Positions 9,032 to 17,737 of a DNA stretch of 60,839 nt are shown here, piece by piece (the first letter of the stretch is position 1; every line of letters begins with the position of its first letter). Source of the stretch: Bacteroidota bacterium. GTDB lineage: Bacteria > Bacteroidota > Bacteroidia > Flavobacteriales_D > Crocinitomicaceae. A program made the translations under genes and the position numbers. The stretch covers positions 1 through 60,839 of the forward strand of contig CANCJF010000002.1 of assembly GCA_947378245.1 (NCBI GenBank), read 5' to 3'. The notes beneath the pieces were generated by a model, which searched no databases, had not been told where the DNA came from, and saw only the letters and a list, made by a program, of their open reading frames with translations.

Positions 9032-10075
9032 TTAATTTAATTTACCATTCATCCACATCACAACTCCTGTGATTAAGATGTTTAAAATTGCTAATGGAAT
9101 CAATGATTTCCATCCTAAACGCATTAATTGATCGTATCTGAAACGTGGTAAAGTCCATCTAATCCACATAAAGAAGAAGATAAAGAAGAAGATTTTACCA
9201 AACATTACTAAGGTACCTAAAGCAGTAGCCATATTTGTAGATAAACCTAATGCTTCATTAATCTCGTTTTGGAATGGGAAGTTATATCCACCAAAATAGA
9301 ACGTTACGATTACTGCAGAAGAGATAAACATATTGATATACTCCGCAAATAAGAACAATCCTAATTTCATACTTGAATACTCCGTATGGTACCCACCAAT
9401 CAACTCGGATTCAGACTCAGGCATATCAAATGGTGCACGATTCAACTCCGCAAAGGCACAGATTAAAAAGATTAAAAATCCTAGTGGTTGATATACAATG
9501 TTTGCCCATCCTGCATCTTGTTGTGCCGCGATTTCTCCCAAACTCATCGTACCAGTTGTCATGATCAACGCAATAATTGCAAGACCCATGGCGATTTCAT
9601 AACTAATCATTTGCGCAGATGCACGAATCGCACCCATCAACGAGTACTTGTTATTCGATGCCCATCCACCAATCATGATACCATAAACACCCAAAGAGGT
9701 TACTCCGAAAATGTACAATACACCAATGTTTAAGTCTGCTACTTGTAGGTTGAAAGTCTCTCCCCACAATTCAATTTTTCCTCCCCAAGGTATCAAAACA
9801 CCTGCCATCAATGCAGTTGTCATTGCCAAACAAGGACCTAAAATGAATAAGGTTTTATTAGAAACATTCGGAATAATTTCCTCTTTCATAAACATTTTGA
9901 TACCATCTGCAAGTGGTTGTAATAAACCAAATGGTCCCGCTCTGTTTGGTCCAAGTCTATCTTGCATCAACGCAGAAATCTTACGTTCAGCAAAGGTTGA
10001 GTACATAGCTACTACTAATGAAACTACAAACAATGCTATTACTAAGATGATTTTAAATAGGTAATAGTTTTCCAT
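9032..10075 (-). CDS. nuoH: NADH-quinone oxidoreductase subunit H
   Basis: ERKISALMQDRLGPNRAGPFGLLQPLADGIKMF; AELNRAPFDMPESESELIGGYHTEYS. Confidence 0.97.
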   Translation of the reverse strand: MENYYLFKIILVIALFVVSLVVAMYSTFAERKISALMQDRLGPNRAGPFGLLQPLADGIKMFMKEEIIPNVSNKTLFILGPCLAMTTALMAGVLIPWGGKIELWGETFNLQVADLNIGVLYIFGVTSLGVYGIMIGGWASNNKYSLMGAIRASAQMISYEIAMGLAIIALIMTTGTMSLGEIAAQQDAGWANIVYQPLGFLIFLICAFAELNRAPFDMPESESELIGGYHTEYSSMKLGLFLFAEYINMFISSAVIVTFYFGGYNFPFQNEINEALGLSTNMATALGTLVMFGKIFFFIFFFMWIRWTLPRFRYDQLMRLGWKSLIPLAILNILITGVVMWMNGKLN

Positions 10076-10078
10076 CTG

Positions 10079-11068
10079 TTATGCTTTATTAATATTAGCT
10101 GCAACTTGTTTCTGATATTTCTCGATATCTTCTTTGATATCTTTTAAGTGCTCATAGTGGTTAGCAGAAATTACCGACTTATTATTAATATGTCTTGGTC
10201 CTTCGATCACCCAATCGCTTACTTTTTTCTTCTCAAAACGGCAAGTATTGCAAATAAACTCTTCCACTTCATGGTAAGCATCTTTACGACCAGTTACACG
10301 AAGAATTTCTTCTCCTTTTTCCCAAACTACTACTTTACCAGAACATTTTGGGTTCTCGCAATCTCTGTGTGCATCCATCGGTTTTGTAAACCAAACACGA
10401 CTTCCAAAACGCGCTGTTTTATCCGTCAATGCTCCAACAGGACAAACATCGATCATATTTCCAGAAAAATCGCTATCAATAGCTTTCTCAATGTACGTAG
10501 AGATCTCAGCATGATCACCACGGTTGATGATTCCATGACAACGATCTCCATCTGCTACCTGATCCGCAACATAAGTACAACGGTAACAAAGGATACAACG
10601 ATCCATGTGTAACTTGATTTTGTCGCCGATATCGATTTTCTTATACGTTCTTCTTTCTTCTTCGTAACGCGTAGCAGCTGCTCCGTGCTTGTATCCTAAA
10701 TTTTGTAGGTCACACTCACCAGCTTGGTCACAAATTGGACAATCCAATGGGTGGTTGATTAATAAAAACTCCACTACTCCTTTACGCGCTTCAAGCACTT
10801 CAGGACTTGTGATGTTTTCTACCACCATACCATCCATTACCGTTGTACGGCAGGAAGGAACTAATTTAGGCATCGGACGCGGGTCGTTAGTAGAACCTTG
10901 GCTAACTTTTACCAAGCACGTACGACATTTACCACCACTTCCTTCTAATTTGGAATAGTAGCACATTGCAGGCGGAACGATATCGCCCCCTACACTTCTT
11001 GCAGCATTTAAAATGGTTGTTCCATCTGGAACTTCCATCTCTACTCCGTCGATTGTTACTTTTGCCAT
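10079..11068 (-). CDS. nuoG: NADH-quinone oxidoreductase subunit G, short form (2Fe-2S/4Fe-4S N-terminal part only)
   Basis: 2Fe-2S CR.C, HPLDCPICDQAGECDLQN, CILCYRCTYVADQV; only 329 aa. Confidence 0.9.
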   Translation of the reverse strand: MAKVTIDGVEMEVPDGTTILNAARSVGGDIVPPAMCYYSKLEGSGGKCRTCLVKVSQGSTNDPRPMPKLVPSCRTTVMDGMVVENITSPEVLEARKGVVEFLLINHPLDCPICDQAGECDLQNLGYKHGAAATRYEEERRTYKKIDIGDKIKLHMDRCILCYRCTYVADQVADGDRCHGIINRGDHAEISTYIEKAIDSDFSGNMIDVCPVGALTDKTARFGSRVWFTKPMDAHRDCENPKCSGKVVVWEKGEEILRVTGRKDAYHEVEEFICNTCRFEKKKVSDWVIEGPRHINNKSVISANHYEHLKDIKEDIEKYQKQVAANINKA

Positions 11069-11106
11069 TTCTTTACTATTATCTTATTAGTAATTCTGCA
11101 TTTCAA

Positions 11107-12462
11107 TTAAGCATTTTCCACGTTAGAACTCACAAAAGGTTCGTGTGCAAAATGTTTTGGATCTTTTACTTTTTCAGGATTCAAAATGTGGTATTCAAAC
11201 TCCTCACGGAAGTGACGAATCGCACTCGCAATCGGCCATGCAGAAGCATCCCCCAATGGACAAATTGTATTTCCTTCAATTTTTTTCGCAATATCTAACA
11301 ACAAATCAATGTCTTTCATAGTACCATGACCGTGTTCAATACGGTGTAATACTTTTTCCATCCATCCTGTACCCTCACGACAAGGAGAACATTGTCCACA
11401 TGATTCGTGGTGGTAGAAACGTGCTAATGTCCATGTATGACGAACAACACACGCTGTTTCATCCAAAATGATAAATCCTCCAGAACCTAACATTGTTCCC
11501 GAAACAAATCCACCATCGGATAAAGATTCATACGTCATTAAACGATCTTCACCGTTAGCCGTTTTTGTAATTAAATGTGCTGGTAAGATTGGAACGGAAG
11601 AACCACCTGCAATCATTGCTTTGATTTTTCTTCCTCCTTTAATACCACCACAGTATTTATCGGAATAGATAAATTCTTCTACTGTAATTCCTAATTCAAT
11701 CTCGTAAGTCCCAGGATTATTGATATGACCAGATGCAGAAATTAATTTCGTACCTGTACTTCTACCAACTCCTATTTTTGCATACTCATCGCCAGTGATG
11801 TTGATGATATGAGGAACTGCTGCTATCGTTTCAACGTTGTTTACAACCGTTGGAGATGCGTACAAACCAGAAATCGCTGGAAAAGGTGGTTTCATACGTG
11901 GATTACCACGTTTACCTTCTAGAGATTCTAATAATGCCGTTTCTTCCCCACAGATATATGCTCCACCTCCAATTTGAACGTGTACATCTAAACTATAATC
12001 TGTACCAAAAATATTTTTCCCTAACAATCCAGCTGCATACGCCTCTTCAATTGCTTTTTCTAAAATACGAAGCACATAAAAGTATTCGCCGCGAATGTAG
12101 ATATAAGATGTTTTTGCTCCTAAAGCAAAGCTAGAAACCAACATACCCTCAATCAACGCATGAGGAATTTTCTCCATCAAATAACGGTCTTTGAAAGTAC
12201 CTGGCTCACTTTCGTCCGCGTTACATACCAAATACCTTGGTTTTTCTGATTTTTTATCGATAAAACTCCATTTCATTCCCGCAGGGAAACCAGCTCCACC
12301 TCTACCTCTTAATCCAGATTTTTTAACCTCTTCCGTGATATCATCTGGTTGCATGGTTTTGATTGCTTTCTCAGCAGCCGAATAACCTCCCATTTTACGG
12401 TAAACTTCCAGCGTTTCAATTCCTGGTACATTTACGTGTTCTAATAATAATTTGCGTCCCAT
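11107..12462 (-). CDS. nuoF: NADH-quinone oxidoreductase subunit F
   Basis: GLRGRGGAGFPAGMKW; ESCGQCSPCREGTGWM 4Fe-4S motif. Confidence 0.97.
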   Translation of the reverse strand: MGRKLLLEHVNVPGIETLEVYRKMGGYSAAEKAIKTMQPDDITEEVKKSGLRGRGGAGFPAGMKWSFIDKKSEKPRYLVCNADESEPGTFKDRYLMEKIPHALIEGMLVSSFALGAKTSYIYIRGEYFYVLRILEKAIEEAYAAGLLGKNIFGTDYSLDVHVQIGGGAYICGEETALLESLEGKRGNPRMKPPFPAISGLYASPTVVNNVETIAAVPHIINITGDEYAKIGVGRSTGTKLISASGHINNPGTYEIELGITVEEFIYSDKYCGGIKGGRKIKAMIAGGSSVPILPAHLITKTANGEDRLMTYESLSDGGFVSGTMLGSGGFIILDETACVVRHTWTLARFYHHESCGQCSPCREGTGWMEKVLHRIEHGHGTMKDIDLLLDIAKKIEGNTICPLGDASAWPIASAIRHFREEFEYHILNPEKVKDPKHFAHEPFVSSNVENA

Positions 12463-12481
12463 AGTAGTACTTATAACCCTA

Positions 12482-12997
12482 TTAACAATATCTTGAGCGC
12501 TTGTTATCTGCGCGTAATTTCTCTAACAAAACATCTGCTTTCGTCTCATCCAAATTTTCATGGTAATCTGCACCACATTGTAACATCGGTGCGGTACCAC
12601 AAGAACCTAAACATTCCACTGTTTTCAAAGTAAACATCCCATCTTTCGTAGTTTCACCTACTTTGATGTTCAATTTTTTCTCGAAATGAGCCACTAAATC
12701 ATCTGCACCATTCAACATACAAGGACCTGTTTGGCATACTTCTAATAAGCATTTTCCAACAGGTTTCAAGTTATACATAGAATAAAAAGAGGCTACTTCA
12801 TATACCTCAATTGGTTTGATTAACAAAATAGATGCAACATAATCCATTACTTCCGAACTTAACCAACCATCAAATTCTGCTTGTGCTACGTGAAGTACAG
12901 GTAGTAATGCAGATTTTTGTCTTCCTTCCGGATAACGTTTTATTATTTTGTTTACAACCTCAAGTGTTTCAGCTGAAAAAACTATTTCTTTGGACAT
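12482..12997 (-). CDS. nuoE: NADH-quinone oxidoreductase subunit E
   Basis: CQTGPCMLNGAD...VECLGSCGTAPMLQ. Confidence 0.97.
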   Translation of the reverse strand: MSKEIVFSAETLEVVNKIIKRYPEGRQKSALLPVLHVAQAEFDGWLSSEVMDYVASILLIKPIEVYEVASFYSMYNLKPVGKCLLEVCQTGPCMLNGADDLVAHFEKKLNIKVGETTKDGMFTLKTVECLGSCGTAPMLQCGADYHENLDETKADVLLEKLRADNKRSRYC

Positions 12998-13025
12998 ATT
13001 CTCCTAACTTATAATTGAATAACTA

Positions 13026-14234
13026 CTATGCGTCTAATTCCCCTGCGATCACGTTCAAACTACTCAACGTCAAAACAGCATCGGACAACATAGTCCCTTT
13101 AATCATTTCTGTATATGCTTGGTAATAGATAAAGCATGGTCTTCTAAAACTCAAACGGAATGGAGTTCTACCACCATCACTAATTAAGTAAAAACCTAAC
13201 TCACCATTACCACCTTCCACTGCATGGTATACTTCACCAACAGGCACATTTGTTTCACCCATTACAATTTTGAATTGGTAAATCAATGCTTCCATGTTGT
13301 GGTATACTTCTTCTTTTGGAGGAAGGTAAAAATCAGGAACATCCGCGTGGATTGGTCCTTCAGGTAATTTTGCAATTGCTTGTTTGATAATACGTAACGA
13401 TTGGTGCATCTCTTCTTGACGAACCATAAAACGATCGTAAATATCCCCATTTGTTCCTACTGGAATATCAAACTCAAAATCTTCATAGGAAGAATATGGA
13501 GCAGCAACACGAACATCGTAATCTACACCAGTAGCACGTAAATTTGGCCCTGTAAAACCATAATTCAATGCTCTTTCTGCAGAAATTGGTCCTGCACCAA
13601 CTACACGATCCATGAAGATTCTATTTCTCATTAGTAGCTTTTCAAATTCAGCTAATAATTTAGGTAGACTTTTCAAGGAAGCATTTACTTTATCCCAAAC
13701 ACGTGGAGAAAAATCTCTTTCTAAACCTCCGATACGACCCATGTTGGTAGTCAAACGAGCACCACATAGTTCTTCAAAAATTTCGTATATTTTTTCTCTT
13801 TCTTGGAATACAAATAAGAAACCACTTAAAGCTCCTGTATCCACACCGATAACACTATTACAAACTAAGTGATCCGCAATACGAGAAAATTCCATTAAAA
13901 TTACACGTAAATATTGTGCTCTTTTTGGAACTTCGATTCCCAATAATTTTTCCATGGTCATGTGCCATCCGAAATTATTTATAGGAGCCGAACAATAGTT
14001 CAAACGGTCAGTAAGTGTAGGTATTTGATAAAAAGCGCGTCTTTCGGCTAATTTTTCAAAAGCACGGTGAATATAACCCACCGTTGGGACAGCATCCATA
14101 ATGATATCTCCATCCATTGTAAGGATGTTTTGGAAAATACCATGTGTTGCTGGGTGGGTAGGACCTAAATTTAGGATAGAATACCCTAATTTTTCTGCTT
14201 CTACTCTCTTTTTTTCTAATTCTGTTGCGTTCAT
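13026..14234 (-). CDS. nuoD: NADH-quinone oxidoreductase subunit D
   Basis: LNLGPTHPATHGIF; VGYIHRAFEKLAE; DPVVGAGP-like segment; C-terminal SLNVIAGELDA. Confidence 0.97.
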   Translation of the reverse strand: MNATELEKKRVEAEKLGYSILNLGPTHPATHGIFQNILTMDGDIIMDAVPTVGYIHRAFEKLAERRAFYQIPTLTDRLNYCSAPINNFGWHMTMEKLLGIEVPKRAQYLRVILMEFSRIADHLVCNSVIGVDTGALSGFLFVFQEREKIYEIFEELCGARLTTNMGRIGGLERDFSPRVWDKVNASLKSLPKLLAEFEKLLMRNRIFMDRVVGAGPISAERALNYGFTGPNLRATGVDYDVRVAAPYSSYEDFEFDIPVGTNGDIYDRFMVRQEEMHQSLRIIKQAIAKLPEGPIHADVPDFYLPPKEEVYHNMEALIYQFKIVMGETNVPVGEVYHAVEGGNGELGFYLISDGGRTPFRLSFRRPCFIYYQAYTEMIKGTMLSDAVLTLSSLNVIAGELDA

Positions 14235-14259
14235 AATATACGTATCTGTAACAGATTAA

Positions 14260-14766
14260 TTATCGTCCAAACTTGCTATCGTCTTTATCATCTCTTGTCT
14301 CATCTTCCAATTGGTATTGTTTACGCAATGGGAAATAAGGTTGATCATCCATGTTTAAGATTTTCGTTAAATTAGGGTGACCTGTAAATTCAATTCCAAA
14401 GAAATCATACGTTTCCCTTTCCAACCAATTTGCGGTAGAGAAAAGGGAAGTAACACTTGGTACTTGAATTTTAGCTTCTGAAGTATATACTTTTAAACGA
14501 ATACGTTGGTTTTTCACCATATCGTTTAATTGGTACACAACACAAAACTCTTCTTCTTTTACATTGTCTGGGTAATGAACACCACAGATAGATGTTAAGA
14601 ATTGAAATTTGTAGATTTCAAAATCATATAAAAAAGTTAGCACGTCTAAAATGCTTTCTTTTTTTAATGTGAACGTTGGGAAATCAACAATTAATTCTTG
14701 TTTCACCAATGCATCACCGAATTTATCGTGTAATGCTTTTCCAATAGATTCCGTTACGTTTTCCAT
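14260..14766 (-). CDS. nuoC: NADH-quinone oxidoreductase subunit C
   Basis: WLERETYDFFGIEFTGHPNLTKIL. Confidence 0.96.
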   Translation of the reverse strand: MENVTESIGKALHDKFGDALVKQELIVDFPTFTLKKESILDVLTFLYDFEIYKFQFLTSICGVHYPDNVKEEEFCVVYQLNDMVKNQRIRLKVYTSEAKIQVPSVTSLFSTANWLERETYDFFGIEFTGHPNLTKILNMDDQPYFPLRKQYQLEDETRDDKDDSKFGR

Positions 14767-14767
14767 A

Positions 14768-15337
14768 TTATTCGATTCCGTAGGATGCTAATAACTCTTT
14801 ATATTCTGGAGAACTTCTTCTACGAAGTGATTCTTTTCCAACTAATTCTTGAATTTTCAAGATACCATCAATTACTTGCTCTGGTCTTGGAGGACAACCT
14901 GGTACGTAAACATCCACAGGAATAATACGATCAATTCCTTGCAATACACTGTACGTATCAAAAATACCTCCACTAGAAGCGCATGCACCCATCGCTAATA
15001 CCCAACGAGGTTCAGCCATTTGTAAATACACTTGCTTAACAACAGGAGCTAATTTTTTAGAAATCGTTCCCATTACCATTAGTAAGTCCGCCTGACGAGG
15101 AGAAAAACTTAAACGCTCCGAACCAAAACGACCTAAATCGTAGTGAGAAGCCATGGTTGCCATAAACTCAATACCACAACAAGAAGTGGCAAAAGGTAAA
15201 GGCCAAATAGAATTCTTACGTGCTAAACCAACAACTTGGTCCAACGAAGTGGCAAAAAAACCAGCCCCTTCAATTCCTTCCGGTGCTTTGGTAATATTTA
15301 CCGAAGATTCAATGATATCTTTATTTTCTGTACTCAT
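14768..15337 (-). CDS. nuoB: NADH-quinone oxidoreductase subunit B
   Basis: PFATSCCGIEFMA; MGACASSGG; VPGCPPRPEQVIDGI. Confidence 0.98.
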   Translation of the reverse strand: MSTENKDIIESSVNITKAPEGIEGAGFFATSLDQVVGLARKNSIWPLPFATSCCGIEFMATMASHYDLGRFGSERLSFSPRQADLLMVMGTISKKLAPVVKQVYLQMAEPRWVLAMGACASSGGIFDTYSVLQGIDRIIPVDVYVPGCPPRPEQVIDGILKIQELVGKESLRRRSSPEYKELLASYGIE

Positions 15338-15340
15338 AGT

Positions 15341-15712
15341 CTAGTTGTTGTCTTCCCATTTTAAAGCACCTTTCTTAATCACATAGAAAAAGCCTAATAA
15401 AAGAAGTCCTATAAATAAAAACATTTCTAATAATCCTGTCAAACCTAAAGCTTTAAAATTTACTGCCCAAGGATACATGAAGATTACCTCCACATCAAAT
15501 AAAACAAATAAAATAGCAGTTAAGAAATAACGCACAGAATAAGGAACACGAGCATTACCAGAAGACTCGATACCACACTCAAATGGATCTAATTTTTTCT
15601 TTGATTTTCTTTTTGGTCCTAAAATATGTGTTGCAAAAATGGTCGTAACCACGAATCCGAGAGCAACAGCAAGCTGAATTAAGATAGGAACGTAACTAAT
15701 TGGTGTTTCCAT
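15341..15712 (-). CDS. nuoA: NADH-quinone oxidoreductase subunit A
   Basis: DPFECGIESSGNARVPYSVRYFLTAILFVLFDVEVIFMYPWA. Confidence 0.97.
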   Translation of the reverse strand: METPISYVPILIQLAVALGFVVTTIFATHILGPKRKSKKKLDPFECGIESSGNARVPYSVRYFLTAILFVLFDVEVIFMYPWAVNFKALGLTGLLEMFLFIGLLLLGFFYVIKKGALKWEDNN

Positions 15713-15932
15713 AAATGTGTAAATTTCAATTAATTTTTTATATGTTTCTGATAGTCAAATAGTTGAAAACACTGGCATTAGGTTGACATCTATTTACCCA
15801 AAGAAACAAACTGCTAAATTAATGAATTTTAGTTTTTTTTAACAATTTCGGAAAGAAATTAAGAGAAAAAAGAGCAAAGACTGAAAGAGCAAAGAAGAAA
15901 GACTGAAAGAAAATATGTCTTTAATCTTAAAA

Positions 15933-15985
15933 TCTTTGAGCGAAGCGGTCTTTTGTCTCCAAGTCTTTGAGCGAAGCGGTCTTTT
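15933..15985. repeat. Tandem 22-bp repeat upstream of gatC
   Basis: tctttgagcgaagcggtctttt at 15933-15954 and 15964-15985 (31-bp period). Confidence 0.85.
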
Positions 15986-15997
15986 TACTTATATTTG
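15966..15997 (+). promoter_or_regulatory. Bacteroidota-type promoter for gatC (TTTG-N20-TATATTTG)
   Basis: TTTG at 15966-15969, TATATTTG at 15990-15997, 20-nt spacer; start codon at 16014. Confidence 0.65.
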
Positions 15998-16013
15998 TCA
16001 AAAATCACGTATC

Positions 16014-16304
16014 ATGCACATTGACGAAAAAGTTGTAGACCACATTGCACATTTGGCAAGATTAGAATTTACGGGTGACAGTAAAAAAGCGATTCAGGAA
16101 GATATGGAACGCATTATTACTTTCATGGATAAATTGTCGGAGGTTAATACAGAAGGTGTTGAACCACTAATTTTCATGTCTGATGAGGTAAATGTTTTAC
16201 GTGAAGATATCCCTGTTGATTCCTTAACCCATGAAGAAGCATTGAAAAATGCGCCAAAGAGAGATTCTGATTATTTTAGAATACCTAAAGTATTATCTAA
16301 ATAG
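16014..16304 (+). CDS. gatC: Asp-tRNA(Asn)/Glu-tRNA(Gln) amidotransferase subunit C
   Basis: MHIDEKVVDHIAHLARLEFTGDSKKAIQEDMERIITFMDKLSEVNTEGVEPL. The track ORF starts upstream at 15915, but the internal Met at 16014 fits the family and the promoter. Confidence 0.93.
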   Translation: MHIDEKVVDHIAHLARLEFTGDSKKAIQEDMERIITFMDKLSEVNTEGVEPLIFMSDEVNVLREDIPVDSLTHEEALKNAPKRDSDYFRIPKVLSK

Positions 16305-16456
16305 ATAATACTTTTAAAAGCTAAAGAATTACAAGAAATTAGATTTATCGAGGCAAACAAAAAATTAAACCTGGTCCCGATTGCTATCGGGATTACAATT
16401 GTAAATGAGGATTTTAATTTTGAAGTTGAACAAGATAAAGCAATTTATTGAAATTC

Positions 16457-17020
16457 TCATTTTCCGTTCCAATTGGTCATGGTTAAGCCAATTCCAATAG
16501 TTGTAAATCCTTTGATAAATTCAGTTGCAATTTTGATTCGATCTTCCAAGGTCGCTTTTTCGTGAGCATTCCACTCTCCAAGAACGTAATCAACTTGTTG
16601 ACCCGGTTTAAATTCATCTCCTACACCAAAACGTAATCGTGCATATTCGGTCGAATTTAAAACCGCTTGAATATCTTTTAACCCATTATGTCCACCACTA
16701 CTGCCTTTTCCTTTCATGCGAAGTTTTCCAAATGGAAGCGCTAAATCATCTGTAATAACCAATATGTTTTCTCTCGGAATTTTTTCGGTTTGCATCCAAT
16801 AATTGACTGCTTTCCCGCTTAAATTCATGTAGGTATTCGGTTTTAAAAGAATTACTTGTCGACCTTTGTATTTCGCTTGAGCAACATCACCAAATTTTTT
16901 CACTTCAAAGTTTGCACTACATTCTTTCGCAAATGCTTCCACGACTTTAAAGCCGATGTTGTGACGTGTCTCTTCGTATTTATATCCTGGATTTCCTAGT
17001 CCGATGATCAAGTATTTCAT
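16457..17020 (-). CDS. pth: Peptidyl-tRNA hydrolase
   Basis: MKYLIIGLGNPGYKYEETRHNIGF; KPNTYMNLSG; GSSGGHNGLKDI. Confidence 0.97.
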   Translation of the reverse strand: MKYLIIGLGNPGYKYEETRHNIGFKVVEAFAKECSANFEVKKFGDVAQAKYKGRQVILLKPNTYMNLSGKAVNYWMQTEKIPRENILVITDDLALPFGKLRMKGKGSSGGHNGLKDIQAVLNSTEYARLRFGVGDEFKPGQQVDYVLGEWNAHEKATLEDRIKIATEFIKGFTTIGIGLTMTNWNGK

Positions 17021-17035
17021 AATGATGCAAAAATA

Positions 17036-17725
17036 CTACTTCACAATCAATTGAAATCCTTTTCCGTGTACATTCATGATTTCGATTGCTGGATCTTCCT
17101 TTAAAAGTTTTCTCAATTTAGCAATATAAACATCCATACTTCGACCATTGAAGTAATTATCATCCCCCCAAATTGCGCGTAGGGTCGCCTGACGATCAAT
17201 TATCTCGTTGGTGTTTTTGGTTAACAAACTTAACAATTGATTTTCCTTCGTAGTCAATTTAACATCTCCTGAAGGTAGGTGTAGCATACGTGTTTGCACA
17301 TCGAAGGCAATAGAACCAATATTCACTTTCCCATCTGTAGCAGGATTTTTACTGATTGCACGACGACTAATTGCTTCTATGCGAGCAAGAAGTTCTTCCA
17401 TCGAAAAAGGTTTGGTTAAATAATCATCTGCACCTGCTGCAAATCCAGCTAATTTATCTTGTTCTAATGATTTTGCTGTTAAAAACAATATTGGTATTTG
17501 TCTATTCAACTCACGAATTTCTTTGGCAGTTGCCATTCCATCCATCACAGGCATCATAACGTCTAGGATACAAAAATCAACTTTCTCCGAATTGAAATGT
17601 TCCAATGCTAATTTTCCATTACGTGCTAATTTCACGTTATATCCTTTGGAAGTAAGGTAAGTATGTAACAACAACCCTAAGTTGTCGTCGTCTTCTGCTA
17701 ATAGAATGTTTAATTTATGTTCCAT
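17036..17725 (-). CDS. OmpR-family response regulator (RprY-like)
   Basis: Receiver domain LLAEDDDNLG...FCILDVMMPVMDG...FLTAK plus a winged-helix C-terminus. Confidence 0.92.
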   Translation of the reverse strand: MEHKLNILLAEDDDNLGLLLHTYLTSKGYNVKLARNGKLALEHFNSEKVDFCILDVMMPVMDGMATAKEIRELNRQIPILFLTAKSLEQDKLAGFAAGADDYLTKPFSMEELLARIEAISRRAISKNPATDGKVNIGSIAFDVQTRMLHLPSGDVKLTTKENQLLSLLTKNTNEIIDRQATLRAIWGDDNYFNGRSMDVYIAKLRKLLKEDPAIEIMNVHGKGFQLIVK

Positions 17726-17737
17726 GTGTTTTGATTT

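Noticed and set aside
9373-10958. Several antisense ORFs on the + strand inside nuoH/nuoG (63-154 aa)
   Set aside because: They lie opposite well-conserved nuo genes, have low-complexity or non-globular translations and no recognisable domains; shadow ORFs.
15915-16013. N-terminal extension of the GatC ORF as drawn in the track
   Set aside because: The first 33 residues are encoded by the tandem repeat/promoter region; TATATTTG at 15990 and the conserved start MHIDEKVV indicate initiation at 16014.
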